From Winslowiella toletana (GTDB lineage: Bacteria; Pseudomonadota; Gammaproteobacteria; Enterobacterales; Enterobacteriaceae), in the NCBI RefSeq assembly GCF_017875465.1, contig NZ_JAGGMQ010000001.1, forward strand, positions 2,604,001-2,668,000: 64,000 bases of DNA. Direction: 5' to 3'. The number at the start of each line of letters is the position of its first letter. The first letter of the stretch is position 1. The notes under the pieces are model-generated. The model was not told where the DNA came from and searched no databases. It saw nothing but the letters and a program-made list of their open reading frames with translations. Below are positions 29,045-44,093 of the stretch, in pieces. The position numbers and the translations under genes were made by a program.

Positions 29045-30559
29045 GTGGAAAAAGAATACTTATTGGGCGTCTGTCTTGGGCTGGCGGGTTTGCTGGTGGG
29101 CTGGTTGTTTGCCTCATTTCGTAGCGGTCAGCAGCAGGCAGGTCAGGAAACTGAGCGGCGATTATTAGCTCAGTCGCTGCAACAGGCTGAGCAGCAGCTT
29201 CAGCAGCAGCAACAAAGTCTGCAACTCAGCGAGACCGAATTACGCCAGCTGCATGGCGCGCTGGCTGCCGCCCAGGAAAAGCTGCACTATTTCGACCACT
29301 GGCGCAGTGAGAGTGAACAACTTGGTCGCGAGCTGCGTAATCAGCTGGAAATCAACAGCGCCCAGGAAGCGGAACTGCGCGAAGTCACCATCCGCCTTGA
29401 AGAGACGCGGATGGCGGCGGAAGAGAAGCAGCGTCTGCTGACCAACAGTGAGCAGCGTCTTACCGCCCAGTTTGAAAATCTGGCCAACCGCATTTTTGAA
29501 AACAGTGGTCGCCGGGTAGATGAACAAAACCGCCAGAGTCTGAATGGTCTGATCACCCCGCTGCGTGAGCAGCTTGATGGTTTCCGTCGTCAGGTGCAGG
29601 ACAGCTTTGGCCAGGAAGCGCGCGAACGCCACACCCTTTCCCATGAGATCCGCAATCTGCAACAGCTGAATGCACAGATGGCGCAGGAAGCGATCAATCT
29701 GACCAAAGCGCTGAAAGGCGATAATAAAACTCAGGGCAACTGGGGAGAAGTGGTGCTGGGCCGGGTGCTGGAAGCTTCCGGCCTGCGCGAAGGCCACGAA
29801 TACCAGACCCAGGTCAATGTACAGGTCGATCAGAGCAGTCGTATGCAACCGGATGTTATCGTGCGTCTGCCGCAGGGCAAAGATGTAGTGATTGACGCTA
29901 AAATGACGCTGGTGGCCTACGAGCGCTACTTTAACGGCGATGATGAGGTGACGCGTGAGCAGGCCATCAATGAGCATGTGGCGGCAATTCGCGCCCATCT
30001 GCGCGGGCTGAGCCGTAAAGATTATCAACAATTGCCCGGTTTACGCTCGCTGGATTATGTGTTGATGTTTATCCCGGTGGAACCGGCGTTTCTGCTGGCG
30101 ATCGATCGCCAGCCGGAGCTGATCAACGAAGCGCTGAAACTGAATATTATGCTGGTCAGTCCGACCACGCTGCTGGTGGCGCTGCGTACCATCAATAATC
30201 TCTGGCGCTACGAGCATCAGAGTCGCAATGCCCAGCGCATTGCGGATCGCGCCGCCCGGCTGTACGACAAGATGCGGCTGTTTGTCGACGATATGACCAG
30301 TATCGGGCAAAACCTTGATAAGGCGCAGGACAGCTATCGTACGGCAATGAAAAAATTGGCGGAAGGACGCGGCAACCTTATCGCCCAGAGCGAAAGTTTT
30401 CGTCAGTTAGGGGTAGAAGTTAAACGGCCAATTAATCCCCGTCTGGCGGAACAGGCGTTACCGGAATCGCCAGAAAATGACCCTGAGCAGGATGATGATG
30501 CGCAGGCGGAATCCCCGGCGCAACCGGTCAGCGAGATGCTGCGCCGAATCAATGAATAA
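29045..30559 (+). CDS. rmuC: DNA recombination protein RmuC
   Basis: A 504-residue protein (E. coli 475) with a GTG start at 29045 after a near-perfect AGGAGG. A hydrophobic N-terminus (about residues 5-25) suggests membrane anchoring; a long coiled coil rich in Gln/Glu/Leu follows (about 30-200). The C-terminal half (KDVVIDAKMTLVAYERYF...) is the RmuC nuclease-like domain of the PD-(D/E)XK type; VVIDAKMTL carries the Asp/Lys core. The last 60 residues are acidic and Gln-rich. RmuC limits recombination at inverted repeats, a curious neighbour for a palindromic repeat. Confidence 0.92.
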   Translation: MEKEYLLGVCLGLAGLLVGWLFASFRSGQQQAGQETERRLLAQSLQQAEQQLQQQQQSLQLSETELRQLHGALAAAQEKLHYFDHWRSESEQLGRELRNQLEINSAQEAELREVTIRLEETRMAAEEKQRLLTNSEQRLTAQFENLANRIFENSGRRVDEQNRQSLNGLITPLREQLDGFRRQVQDSFGQEARERHTLSHEIRNLQQLNAQMAQEAINLTKALKGDNKTQGNWGEVVLGRVLEASGLREGHEYQTQVNVQVDQSSRMQPDVIVRLPQGKDVVIDAKMTLVAYERYFNGDDEVTREQAINEHVAAIRAHLRGLSRKDYQQLPGLRSLDYVLMFIPVEPAFLLAIDRQPELINEALKLNIMLVSPTTLLVALRTINNLWRYEHQSRNAQRIADRAARLYDKMRLFVDDMTSIGQNLDKAQDSYRTAMKKLAEGRGNLIAQSESFRQLGVEVKRPINPRLAEQALPESPENDPEQDDDAQAESPAQPVSEMLRRINE

Positions 30560-30634
30560 ACGCCGGGTAGGGTGCCTGGCTACCCTTACTCTGATACACT
30601 TCGATGATATTTGATTGTGGAGCAGGCAAAACAA

Positions 30635-31390
30635 ATGGCAGATGAATCACAGGAAACCACACACTTCGGTTTTCGCACGGTAGCGAAGACTGAAAAAGCT
30701 GACATGGTTGCTGATGTATTCCATTCCGTAGCGGCGAAGTATGACCTGATGAACGATCTGATGTCTTTTGGCATCCATCGTATCTGGAAACGTTTCACCA
30801 TTGATTGCAGCGGCGTGCGTCGCGGGCAACGCGTACTGGATCTGGCGGGTGGCACGGGCGACCTGACGGCGAAGTTTTCCCGTCTGGTGGGTGAAACCGG
30901 TCAGGTGGTGCTGGCGGATATCAACAGCTCAATGCTGAAGATGGGACGTGAAAAACTGCGCAATAGCGGCGTAGTCGGTAACGTCAGTTATGTGCAGGCC
31001 AATGCTGAAGCGCTGCCATTCCCCGATAACTATTTTGACTGCATTACCATCTCCTTCGGTCTGCGTAACGTCACCGAAAAAGAGAAAGCGCTGGCGTCGA
31101 TGTTCCGCGTGCTGAAGCCAGGCGGTCGCCTGCTGGTGCTGGAGTTCTCCAAACCGCTGCTGGAACCGCTGAGTAAAGCCTATGACGCTTACTCTTTCCA
31201 TATCCTGCCGCGCGTCGGTGAGCTGGTGGCGAAAGATGCCGAAAGCTATCGCTATCTGGCGGAGTCGATCCGCATGCATCCGGATCAGGAAACGTTAAAA
31301 CAGATGATGATGGATGTGGGTTTCGAAAACACCACCTACTACAACCTGACGGGCGGCATTGTTGCGCTGCATCGTGGATTCAAGTTTTAA
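30635..31390 (+). CDS. ubiE: Ubiquinone/menaquinone methyltransferase UbiE
   Basis: A 251-residue SAM-dependent methyltransferase, the E. coli length. It methylates the C2 position of the quinone ring in both ubiquinone and menaquinone biosynthesis. The SAM motif I is [12 protein letters not shown] (about residues 68-79); [15 protein letters not shown] and [10 protein letters not shown] are also conserved. The start is ATG 30635; the open frame begins at a TTG at 30611, but [13 protein letters not shown] is the family start. It heads ubiE-ubiJ-ubiB. Confidence 0.97.
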   Translation: MADESQETTHFGFRTVAKTEKADMVADVFHSVAAKYDLMNDLMSFGIHRIWKRFTIDCSGVRRGQRVLDLAGGTGDLTAKFSRLVGETGQVVLADINSSMLKMGREKLRNSGVVGNVSYVQANAEALPFPDNYFDCITISFGLRNVTEKEKALASMFRVLKPGGRLLVLEFSKPLLEPLSKAYDAYSFHILPRVGELVAKDAESYRYLAESIRMHPDQETLKQMMMDVGFENTTYYNLTGGIVALHRGFKF

Positions 31391-31402
31391 CCAGGAAATC
31401 GC

Positions 31403-32008
31403 ATGACCTTAACGCCGCTGTTAACCGCAGGTCTGGAGACCGCGCTTAACCATATTCTGTATCGCGATCGTGGACTGAAAGCGGCGCGTCAACGTTTAAA
31501 TGGCAAAACTCTCGCCATCGACCTGCAGGAACTGCCACAGCCACTGACGCTGGTGTTTAGTGAAAATCAGGTCGATGTGCTGGGCGAATGGCTTGACGCC
31601 ACCGACTGCACGGTGAGAACCCGTCTTTCTGTACTGCCGAAACTGCGCGATCGTCAGCAGCTTACCACGCTGATTCGCAGCGGTGAGCTGGATGTCAGCG
31701 GCGATCTGCAGGTGGTTCAGCACTTCTCTGCCCTGATTGATATGGCTGAACTGGATCCGGCGGAGTATCTGGCGCCGTGGATCGGCGATATCGCCGCCCA
31801 GGGCATCAGTCAGGTCGCGCATCGCGGCTTCAGCTTTTTGCGCAGCGATCTGCAACGCAAGCAGGGCTATGCAGCACAAGTGTTAACCGAAGAGTGGCGC
31901 GTGGCGCCGGGCGGCTTAGAGCTGGCCTGGTTTGCCGAAGAAGTCGACGCGGTTAACCGTTCACTGGACGCGCTCAGCGCCCGGTTAGATCAACTGGAGG
32001 CGAAATGA
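31403..32008 (+). CDS. ubiJ: Ubiquinone biosynthesis accessory factor UbiJ
   Basis: A 201-residue protein (E. coli UbiJ 201). The N-terminal half carries an SCP2-like lipid-binding fold (about residues 15-110: [45 protein letters not shown]). The C-terminal half is helical with a terminal coiled coil. UbiJ binds ubiquinone intermediates and, with UbiK, organises the soluble ubiquinone-synthesis complex. Its stop overlaps the ubiB start by four bases. Confidence 0.93.
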   Translation: MTLTPLLTAGLETALNHILYRDRGLKAARQRLNGKTLAIDLQELPQPLTLVFSENQVDVLGEWLDATDCTVRTRLSVLPKLRDRQQLTTLIRSGELDVSGDLQVVQHFSALIDMAELDPAEYLAPWIGDIAAQGISQVAHRGFSFLRSDLQRKQGYAAQVLTEEWRVAPGGLELAWFAEEVDAVNRSLDALSARLDQLEAK

Positions 32009-33642
32009 CGTTAGGTGAAATTCGCCGACTCTATTACATCATCAAGGTGTTCCTGAGTTACGGTCTTGATGAACTTATTCCGCGTATGCGCTTTGGCCTG
32101 CTAATTCGGCTGTGGCGACGTTCTGTGTTCTGGATCCCCAATCAGCATAAAGATAAGCCGCTAGGCGCGCGCCTGCGTATGGCGCTGGAGCAGCTGGGAC
32201 CGGTGTGGATCAAATTTGGTCAGATGATGTCGACGCGGCGCGATCTGTTTCCGCCGCATATCGCCGACCAGCTGGCGATGTTGCAGGACCGCGTGGCCCC
32301 ATTTGATGGCGCTGAAGCGCGCCGTCAGATTGAGCTGTCGCTCGGCGGCGCGATTGAAACCTGGTTTGAAGATTTCGATATTACTCCACTGGCTTCTGCT
32401 TCCATCGCTCAGGTACATACCGCAACGCTGAAAGAGAACGGTCAGAAGGTGGTGATCAAGGTGATTCGTCCCGATATTCTGCCGGTGATTAAAGCGGATA
32501 TGCGACTGATTTACCGCCTGGCGCACTGGGTGCCGCGCCTGCTTCCTGATGGTCGCCGTTTGCGGCCGGTGGAAGTGGTTAAAGATTACGAAAAAACGCT
32601 GATCGATGAGCTGAATTTGCTGCGCGAAGCGGCGAACGCCATTCAGCTGCGCCGCAATTTCGATAACAGCAAAATGCTGTATGTGCCTGAAGTCTATTCC
32701 GATTACGGCAGCGAAACCATGCTGGTGATGGAGCGCATCTACGGTATTCCGATTTCTGATGTGGTGGCGCTGGAACAGCATGGCGTCAATATGAAGCTGT
32801 TGGCCGAACGTGGCGTACAGGTGTTCTTTACCCAGGTGTTCCGTGACAGCTTCTTCCATGCCGATATGCATCCCGGCAATATCTTTGTCAGTTATGAGCA
32901 TCCGGAAGATCCGCAATATATCGGTATCGACTGCGGTATCGTCGGCTCGTTAAATAAAGAAGATAAGCGCTACCTGGCCGAGAACTTTATTGCCTTCTTT
33001 AACCGCGACTACCGCAAAGTGGCGGAGTTGCATGTCGATTCCGGCTGGGTGCCGCTGGATACCAATGTTGAGGATTTCGAGTTTGCCATTCGCACCGTCT
33101 GTGAGCCGATTTTTGAGAAACCACTGGCGGAGATCTCTTTTGGCCACGTACTGCTGAATCTGTTTAACACCGCCCGTCGCTTCAATATGGAAGTACAGCC
33201 GCAGCTGGTGTTATTGCAGAAAACCCTGCTGTATGTGGAAGGCGTAGGGCGTCAGCTCTATCCACAGCTCGATTTGTGGAAAACCGCCAAGCCATTCCTC
33301 GAAGACTGGATCAAAGACCAGGTGGGTATTCCGGCGATTGTGCGCGCGCTAAAAGAGAAAGCGCCGTTCTGGGCGGAGAAATTGCCGGAGTTACCTGAGC
33401 TGTTTTACGACAGCTTGCGTCAGCACAAACGCCTGCAACACAGTGTTGACCGGCTGGTGACCGATCTGAATGTGCAGCGCACGCGCCAACACCAGTCACG
33501 TTTTCTGTTTGGCATCGGCGCTACCCTGCTGGTGAGCGGCACCGCCATTCTGTTAACCCATCCGGAGTGGGACTTTTTACCGGCGGTGATGATGGCCGGT
33601 GGCCTGGTGGCATGGCTGATTGGCTGGCGCAGGACAAACTGA
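32005..33642 (+). CDS. ubiB: Atypical kinase-like ubiquinone factor UbiB
   Basis: A 545-residue ABC1/ADCK/UbiB-family protein (E. coli 546). The N-terminal KxGQ motif is [16 protein letters not shown], and the ATP-binding alanine-rich loop is [11 protein letters not shown]. The catalytic-site Asp residues lie in [11 protein letters not shown] and GIDCGIVG. Two C-terminal membrane segments (about 497-540) anchor it. UbiB has ATPase rather than protein-kinase activity and is needed for CoQ synthesis and membrane extraction of precursors. ATGA overlap with ubiJ indicates coupling. Confidence 0.96.
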   Translation: MTLGEIRRLYYIIKVFLSYGLDELIPRMRFGLLIRLWRRSVFWIPNQHKDKPLGARLRMALEQLGPVWIKFGQMMSTRRDLFPPHIADQLAMLQDRVAPFDGAEARRQIELSLGGAIETWFEDFDITPLASASIAQVHTATLKENGQKVVIKVIRPDILPVIKADMRLIYRLAHWVPRLLPDGRRLRPVEVVKDYEKTLIDELNLLREAANAIQLRRNFDNSKMLYVPEVYSDYGSETMLVMERIYGIPISDVVALEQHGVNMKLLAERGVQVFFTQVFRDSFFHADMHPGNIFVSYEHPEDPQYIGIDCGIVGSLNKEDKRYLAENFIAFFNRDYRKVAELHVDSGWVPLDTNVEDFEFAIRTVCEPIFEKPLAEISFGHVLLNLFNTARRFNMEVQPQLVLLQKTLLYVEGVGRQLYPQLDLWKTAKPFLEDWIKDQVGIPAIVRALKEKAPFWAEKLPELPELFYDSLRQHKRLQHSVDRLVTDLNVQRTRQHQSRFLFGIGATLLVSGTAILLTHPEWDFLPAVMMAGGLVAWLIGWRRTN

Positions 33643-33764
33643 TTGTCATGAATGGTAAAAAGACGCTTTAATGCTGTAACGATTAGCGCGTTGGTCGTGA
33701 CCCGGCGGTCAGTTAATATATACTGCGGTGCAGACACTTTATTTCTAATATCAGAGGCATAAAC

Positions 33765-34016
33765 ATGGGCGGTATCAGTATTTGGCAATTGTTAATTATT
33801 GCCGTGATTGTCGTACTTCTGTTTGGTACCAACAAGTTGCGTTCCCTTGGTTCCGATTTAGGCTCGTCAATCAAAGGCTTTAAGAAAGCCATGGGTGACG
33901 ACGAGCAGAAAGAAAAAGATTCTCAGGATGCTGATTTCAATGCCAAAACTCTGGCAGACAAGCCGCATACTGACGCGAAAAGCGAAGAAGTTAAGAACGA
34001 CAAAGACAAGGTGTAA
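33765..34016 (+). CDS. tatA: Sec-independent translocase subunit TatA
   Basis: An 83-residue protein (E. coli 89). An N-terminal membrane helix ([20 protein letters not shown]) leads into the FGxxKL hinge and an amphipathic helix ([21 protein letters not shown]), then a charged tail. TatA forms the pore-lining oligomers of the twin-arginine system that exports folded proteins. A 122 bp gap from ubiB holds its promoter. It precedes tatB by 3 bp. Confidence 0.97.
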   Translation: MGGISIWQLLIIAVIVVLLFGTNKLRSLGSDLGSSIKGFKKAMGDDEQKEKDSQDADFNAKTLADKPHTDAKSEEVKNDKDKV

Positions 34017-34019
34017 GCC

Positions 34020-34565
34020 GTGTTCGACATAGGTTTTAGTGAACTGGCATTGGTGTTCGTTATCGGTCTGGTGGTGCTGGGTCCGCAACGCTTGCCGGTT
34101 GCGGTCAGAACCGTGGTCGGCTGGATCCGCGCGCTGCGCTCACTGGCATCCAATGTACAAAATGAGCTGGCGCAAGAGCTGAAACTGCAGGAACTGCAGG
34201 ACAGCCTGAGAAAAGTCGAGCAGGCCAGTAAAGACTCCCTGTCGCCGGAGCTGAGAGAGTCAATGGAAGAGCTGAAGAAATCAGCGGAGTCCATGAAGCG
34301 CTCTTATCTCGGCGACAACGAAAAAGCTGACGACGAAGCCAATACTATCCATAACCCTTTGGTAAAAGATCCGAAGGAGTCACATGAAGGCGTGACGCCT
34401 GCTGAAGCGGATACGCAAGCCAGCGCACCGGCTCAGACCCCTGAAGCTGTCGAGCCTGTCACTCAGCCCGAACCGGAGATCAAACCGGACGCTGTTGCCG
34501 CGCCCGAAGCCACGCCAGTCGTCCGCACTCAGGCCTCAACCACTCAAACTAGCGGTGAACGTTAA
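34020..34565 (+). CDS. tatB: Sec-independent translocase subunit TatB
   Basis: A 181-residue protein (E. coli 171) with a GTG start three bases after tat[33 protein letters not shown] is the family N-terminus. It has one membrane helix, a Glu8 position, and an amphipathic helix to about residue 75. The C-terminal half is Pro/Ala/Glu-rich and low-complexity. It forms the receptor complex with TatC. Confidence 0.97.
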   Translation: MFDIGFSELALVFVIGLVVLGPQRLPVAVRTVVGWIRALRSLASNVQNELAQELKLQELQDSLRKVEQASKDSLSPELRESMEELKKSAESMKRSYLGDNEKADDEANTIHNPLVKDPKESHEGVTPAEADTQASAPAQTPEAVEPVTQPEPEIKPDAVAAPEATPVVRTQASTTQTSGER

Positions 34566-34567
34566 CC

Positions 34568-35329
34568 ATGGCTGTTGAAGATACCCAACCGCTGATCAGT
34601 CATCTGATAGAGCTGCGCAAGCGTCTGCTGAACTGCATTATTGCCGTTTTAGGCATTTTTCTGGCACTGGCTTACTTCTCAAATGATATCTATCAAATCG
34701 TTTCCGCACCGCTAATCAAACAGCTGCCGGCTGGCGCCAGTATGATCGCCACTGATGTGGCCTCACCATTCTTTACCCCCATCAAGCTGACGATGATCGT
34801 CTCGGTATTTATTTCAATACCGGTGATCCTGCATCAGGTGTGGGCGTTTGTTGCTCCGGCGTTGTATCGCCATGAGCGCAAGCTGGTGATGCCGCTGCTG
34901 TTTTCCAGTTCAGCGCTGTTTTATATCGGTATGGCTTTTGCCTATTTCGTCGTTTTTCCGCTGGCGTTTGGCTTTTTTGCCTCAACCGCACCGAAAGGCG
35001 TACTGATAGCCACTGACATTAATAACTATCTTGATTTTGTCATGGCGCTGTTTATGGCGTTTGGCATCTCATTTGAAGTGCCGATTGCGATCGTATTGCT
35101 GTGCTGGACAGGTGTGACAAGTCCGGAAGATCTGAAAGCAAAACGCCCTTATGTGCTGGTTGGCGCCTTTGTGGTGGGGATGTTATTAACGCCACCGGAC
35201 GTTCTTTCGCAAACTTTGCTCGCTATTCCGATGTACTGCCTGTTTGAAGTCGGCGTATTCTTTGGTCGCTTCTATGTAGGAAAGGGACGTCAGGATAATG
35301 ATGATAAGGAACAGGAGTCTGAATCGTGA
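34568..35329 (+). CDS. tatC: Sec-independent translocase subunit TatC
   Basis: A 253-residue polytopic protein (E. coli 258) with six membrane helices. It recognises the twin-arginine signal peptide. The N-terminal cytoplasmic region ([17 protein letters not shown]) and the first periplasmic loop with [21 protein letters not shown] are conserved; the F-E residues of SFEVP lie in the signal-peptide site. The tail is acidic (KEQESES). The stop codon TGA (35327-35329) coincides with the first bases of an ERIC element, so the final residues are followed immediately by the repeat. Confidence 0.96.
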   Translation: MAVEDTQPLISHLIELRKRLLNCIIAVLGIFLALAYFSNDIYQIVSAPLIKQLPAGASMIATDVASPFFTPIKLTMIVSVFISIPVILHQVWAFVAPALYRHERKLVMPLLFSSSALFYIGMAFAYFVVFPLAFGFFASTAPKGVLIATDINNYLDFVMALFMAFGISFEVPIAIVLLCWTGVTSPEDLKAKRPYVLVGAFVVGMLLTPPDVLSQTLLAIPMYCLFEVGVFFGRFYVGKGRQDNDDKEQESES

Positions 35330-35454
35330 TGCCCGTCATACTTCGGATTGCCTCTTCGTTGGCTGCGTTCACTCACCCGAATCACGTAGTTTACTACGCT
35401 CATCGGGATTCGTTCGCTTGCCGCCTTGATGCAATTCGAATTATTTAGGGCATC
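35328..35454. repeat. ERIC (IRU) palindromic element, 127 bp
   Basis: The 127 bp begin GATGCCCGTCATACTTCG and end CGAATTATTTAGGGCATC, an imperfect terminal inverted repeat. The centre contains CTCACCCGAATCACGTAG, TTTACTACG and CTCATCGGGATTCG, the ERIC core that the ERIC-PCR primers recognise. Length and core identify it. It starts at the tatC stop and lies before tatD, so it separates tatD from tatABC. ERIC RNA can form a long hairpin that alters mRNA stability. Confidence 0.9.
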
Positions 35455-35504
35455 TCAGAAACATGAGATTCCGGCCTTGCTGCGAGGAATTTAAAGTCAT
35501 AGCC

Positions 35505-35524
35505 AACCGCCCGTAAGGGCGGTT
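35505..35524 (+). terminator. Terminator-like hairpin before tatD
   Basis: AACCGCCC-GTAA-GGGCGGTT is a perfect 8 bp stem after the ERIC element and 17 bp before tatD. It is followed by ACTGTTT, only a short T stretch. It may end the tatABC transcript, leaving tatD under partial read-through. Confidence 0.6.
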
Positions 35525-35541
35525 ACTGTTTGGAAAGAAAT

Positions 35542-37384
<1,843 letters not shown>

Positions 37385-37390
37385 TCAGTC

Positions 37391-37410
37391 GGGCGGCGAT
37401 AACGCCGCCC
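37391..37410. repeat. GC-rich palindromic repeat (copy 4, single)
   Basis: GGGCGGCGATAACGCCGCCC is a single-unit member of the family at 12882, 17869, 28883 and 40471. It lies between the convergent stops of hemB and rfaH. Confidence 0.85.
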
Positions 37411-37414
37411 GCTA

Positions 37415-37903
37415 TTACAGCTTCTGAAACTGTAAATTATCGACGCTGCGCACGATCTGTTTATTCAGCAGGTTAAGCAGCAGCATCGAGCGTGCTTCGC
37501 CATCCGGCTCGGTAAAGATGGCCTTCAGCCCTTCAAAGGTGCCGTCAATAATCAGCACCTCATCGCCCGGTTGCGGCGTTTCCGGATCGACCATATTTTC
37601 CGGGGTTTCAGTCTGCAATATCTGAATAACATTTTCCGGCACCGTCGCTGGCAGGGTGCCAAAGCGCACAAAATGGCTGACACCACGTGTGGCGCTGATG
37701 GTGGTGGTGTGAATTGCTTCGGGATCGAACTCAATAAACAGATAATTGGGAAACAGTGGCTCACTGACGGTTGTACGTTTACCGCGCACGATTTTTTCCA
37801 GTGCAATCATCGGGCTCAGGCAATGAACTGACTGGCGCTCAAGATGCTCTTTTGCGCGCAACAGTTGACCACGTTTGCAGTACAGTAAATACCAGGATTC
37901 CAT
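37415..37903 (-). CDS. rfaH: Transcription antiterminator RfaH
   Basis: A 162-residue NusG-paralog, the same length as E. coli RfaH, from the ATG at 37903 ([21 protein letters not shown]). An NGN domain (about residues 1-100) includes the conserved HTTT-like tract contacting RNA polymerase, and the C-terminal KOW domain (about 110-160) is the fold-switching part. RfaH is recruited by ops elements in LPS-core, capsule and similar operons. I saw no ops-like element here. It is convergent with hemB and divergent from ubiD. Confidence 0.95.
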   Translation of the reverse strand: MESWYLLYCKRGQLLRAKEHLERQSVHCLSPMIALEKIVRGKRTTVSEPLFPNYLFIEFDPEAIHTTTISATRGVSHFVRFGTLPATVPENVIQILQTETPENMVDPETPQPGDEVLIIDGTFEGLKAIFTEPDGEARSMLLLNLLNKQIVRSVDNLQFQKL

Positions 37904-38230
37904 AATGTCACTTTCCAATTACCGGACGCTAAGAATAACAAAACTGCTGTCAGAGTTGTAGCAACATCACGCGTGTTAACTGGATTTGCTGCTGCGCGCT
38001 GGCTACGAAATATCCGAAGCCATCGTGACAAACTCGCAGCAATTTGGCCATGGATTTGTCACATTGGCTGAAATTGGAAATTGACGCGTTGGCTTTATCT
38101 GTATCAGACTCTGGGCGCGCGACATAATTTGACAGTGCGATCTGCCGGACATCTGGCAGGAACAAAAACAAGCATGCCCGCTGAATCAGCCTTATAATGG
38201 CCGATTCACCGGCCGGATTGATGGAAAGGC
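37904..38230. other. rfaH-ubiD intergenic region
   Basis: This 327 bp divergent region contains no ORF I can support. A perfect -10 TATAAT sits at 38193-38198, 33 bp before ubiD, without an obvious -35, and a TTGACA occurs at 38129-38134. It probably carries the ubiD promoter and the rfaH promoter on the opposite strand. Confidence 0.4.
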
Positions 38231-39715
38231 ATGAAATACCACGACTTACGCGACTTCCTTGCCCTGCTGGAAAAGCGCGGGGAACTAAAACGCATCACTC
38301 TTGAGATCGATCCTGAACTGGAAATGACCGAGATTGCCGATCGTACCTTGCGCGCAGGCGGTCCGGCTCTGCTGTTCGAAAATCCGAAAGGCTATGATAT
38401 GCCTGTGCTGTGCAACCTGTTCGGTACGCCAAAGCGCGTCGCGATGGGCATGGGCCAGGAAGATGTCACCGCACTGCGCGAAGTGGGTAAGTTGCTGGCA
38501 TTTTTAAAAGAGCCAGAGCCACCGAAAGGTTTTCGCGATCTGTTCGATAAGATGCCGCAGTTCAAACAAGTGCTGAATATGCCGACCAAACGGCTACGCA
38601 ACGCCCCTTGTCAGGAAGAGATCTGGCAGGGCGATGATGTCGATTTATCGCGCATTCCGGTAATGAAGTGCTGGCCGGAAGATGCCGCACCGTTGATCAC
38701 CTGGGGATTAACCGTTACCCGCGGCCCGCACAAAGAGCGGCAAAACCTTGGCATCTATCGCCAGCAGGTGATCGGCAAAAACAAATTAATTATGCGCTGG
38801 CTTTCCCATCGCGGCGGCGCACTCGATTTTCAGGAGTGGAGCCAGGCGCATCCGGGCGAGCGTTTCCCGGTGGCGGTGGCGCTGGGCGCTGACCCGGCCA
38901 CAATCCTGGGCGCGGTGACGCCAGTTCCTGATTCACTCTCTGAATATGCTTTCGCCGGTCTGCTGCGTGGTAATAAGACCGAAGTGGTTAAATGTATTGC
39001 CAGCGATCTGGAAATTCCCGCCAGCGCTGAAATTGTGCTGGAAGGCTATATCGAACCGGGCGAAATGGCGCCGGAAGGTCCATATGGCGACCATACCGGT
39101 TACTATAATGAAGTGGATAATTTCCCGGTATTCACCGTAACGCACATAACGCAACGCCGGAATGCCATCTATCATTCAACCTATACCGGTCGTCCACCCG
39201 ATGAACCGGCGGTACTGGGTGTGGCGCTGAACGAAGTTTTTGTGCCGATCCTGCAAAAGCAGTTTCCCGAAATTGTCGATTTCTATCTGCCGCCAGAAGG
39301 CTGCTCATACCGGCTGGCAGTGGTAACGATGAAAAAGCAGTACGCCGGACATGCCAAGCGCGTAATGATGGGCGTATGGTCATTTCTGCGCCAGTTTATG
39401 TACACCAAATTTGTTATTGTCTGTGATGATGACGTCAACGCGCGCGACTGGAATGATGTCATCTGGGCCATTACTACGCGGATGGATCCGGCGCGCGATA
39501 CCGTGCTGGTTGAGAACACGCCCATCGACTACCTTGATTTTGCCTCGCCGGTTTCCGGATTGGGTTCAAAAATGGGTTTAGATGCCACCAATAAATGGCC
39601 AGGTGAAACCGATCGCGAGTGGGGGCGGCCAATCGTTAAAGATGCCGCGGTCACCGCGCGCATTGATGCTATTTGGGATGAGTTAGCCATTTTTAATCAG
39701 TCGCCGCAGCGCTAA
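38231..39715 (+). CDS. ubiD: 4-hydroxy-3-polyprenylbenzoate decarboxylase UbiD
   Basis: A 494-residue UbiD-family decarboxylase (E. coli 497), the prenylated-FMN-dependent enzyme decarboxylating octaprenyl-hydroxybenzoate in ubiquinone synthesis. The signature [14 protein letters not shown] (about residues 282-295) carries catalytic-region Glu and metal/phosphate-binding residues; the cofactor region includes [19 protein letters not shown]. The family start [22 protein letters not shown] is clear with GGAAAGG upstream. The flavin reductase fre follows closely, as in E. coli. Confidence 0.96.
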   Translation: MKYHDLRDFLALLEKRGELKRITLEIDPELEMTEIADRTLRAGGPALLFENPKGYDMPVLCNLFGTPKRVAMGMGQEDVTALREVGKLLAFLKEPEPPKGFRDLFDKMPQFKQVLNMPTKRLRNAPCQEEIWQGDDVDLSRIPVMKCWPEDAAPLITWGLTVTRGPHKERQNLGIYRQQVIGKNKLIMRWLSHRGGALDFQEWSQAHPGERFPVAVALGADPATILGAVTPVPDSLSEYAFAGLLRGNKTEVVKCIASDLEIPASAEIVLEGYIEPGEMAPEGPYGDHTGYYNEVDNFPVFTVTHITQRRNAIYHSTYTGRPPDEPAVLGVALNEVFVPILQKQFPEIVDFYLPPEGCSYRLAVVTMKKQYAGHAKRVMMGVWSFLRQFMYTKFVIVCDDDVNARDWNDVIWAITTRMDPARDTVLVENTPIDYLDFASPVSGLGSKMGLDATNKWPGETDREWGRPIVKDAAVTARIDAIWDELAIFNQSPQR

Positions 39716-39762
39716 TCCGCCGCGGTGAACCTATGATAATGACGACCCGACAGAGGGAACGC

Positions 39763-40464
39763 ATGACAAGATTGAGCTGTAAAGTGACCTCGGTTGAAGC
39801 GATTACCGATACCGTTTACCGGGTGCGACTGGTGCCGGAAGCTGATTTCAGCTTCCACGCTGGCCAGTATCTGATGGTAGTGATGGATGAGCGTGATAAG
39901 CGCCCGTTCTCGCTGGCGTCGACGCCAATGGAAAAAGATATTATCGAACTGCATATCGGCGCTTCTGAACTGAACCTCTACGCGATGGCGGTAATGGAGC
40001 GCATTCAGCAGCAGCGCGAAATTACCGTTGATATTCCTCATGGTGACGCCTTCCTGCGCGAAGAGGGCAGCCGCCCGTTGATTCTGATCGCCGGTGGTAC
40101 AGGCTTCTCCTATGCGCGCTCCATTCTGCTGACCGCGCTGGCGCAGCAGCCGCAGCGCGATATCGCCATTTACTGGGGCGGCCGTGAGCTGAAACATCTG
40201 TATGATCTGGAGGAGCTTAACGCGCTGGCGGTGAAGCATCCGAATCTGAAGGTGATTCCGGTGGTTGAGCAGCCTGAAGCGGGCTGGCCAGGTCGCAGCG
40301 GTACGGTATTAACTGCGGTGATGCAGGATTACGGCACCCTTAGTGAGCACGATATCTATATTGCCGGTCGCTTTGAGATGGCGAAAATCGCCCGTGAGCG
40401 TTTTTGTGCCGAGCGTGGCGCGCTGGAAGCGCATATGTATGGCGATGCTTTTGCCTTTATCTGA
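39763..40464 (+). CDS. fre: NAD(P)H-flavin reductase
   Basis: A 233-residue ferredoxin-reductase-family flavin reductase, the E. coli Fre length. FAD/FMN contact [12 protein letters not shown](P)H-binding [16 protein letters not shown] and C-terminal [12 protein letters not shown] ([15 protein letters not shown] here) are intact. The start is ATG 39763 ([21 protein letters not shown]) after AGAGGGA; two upstream in-frame ATGs were rejected. It reduces free flavins and may serve prenyl-flavin chemistry by neighbour ubiD. It is 47 bp downstream of ubiD and convergent with fadA. Confidence 0.95.
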   Translation: MTRLSCKVTSVEAITDTVYRVRLVPEADFSFHAGQYLMVVMDERDKRPFSLASTPMEKDIIELHIGASELNLYAMAVMERIQQQREITVDIPHGDAFLREEGSRPLILIAGGTGFSYARSILLTALAQQPQRDIAIYWGGRELKHLYDLEELNALAVKHPNLKVIPVVEQPEAGWPGRSGTVLTAVMQDYGTLSEHDIYIAGRFEMAKIARERFCAERGALEAHMYGDAFAFI

Positions 40465-40470
40465 TCTGGA

Positions 40471-40530
40471 GGGCGGCGATAACGCCGCCCCTACAGTAAA
40501 GCGGGTGTAGGGGCGGCGTTATCGCCGCCC
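40471..40530. repeat. GC-rich palindromic repeat, inverted pair (copy 5)
   Basis: Two perfect 25 bp inverted arms (40471-40495 and 40506-40530), each containing GGGCGGCG and CGCCGCCC and joined through CTACA/TGTAG. It is the cleanest member of the family and lies between the convergent fre and fadA. Confidence 0.88.
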
Positions 40531-40544
40531 GTTTGCAGAGTAAA

Positions 40545-43905
<3,361 letters not shown>

Positions 43906-43933
43906 GTCAGTCTCCTGAAACAGCGATAAAGGG

Positions 43934-43950
43934 ATCTGGTCATACCAGAT
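43934..43950. promoter_or_regulatory. FadR operator of fadBA
   Basis: ATCTGGTCATACCAGAT is a palindromic 17-mer that closely resembles the E. coli fadB FadR site. It is centred about 37 bp upstream of the fadB start, over the promoter. FadR should repress fadBA until acyl-CoA is bound. Confidence 0.88.
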
Positions 43951-44093
43951 GATCTGGAGTGTGGGTTTGATGTTAATTATTTGCAAATGGAAGTTTGCTT
44001 ATTTGCTAACAAGATCACAGCTGCGGCAAAACGGCATCGGGCAATTGGCTGTGATAAGATGCGGGCACTTTTTCGTGCATCGGAGAGAAGTTA

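Noticed and set aside
35328..35454. Novel MITE after tatC
   Set aside because: Length (127 bp) and core match the well-known ERIC family; only its position is unusual.
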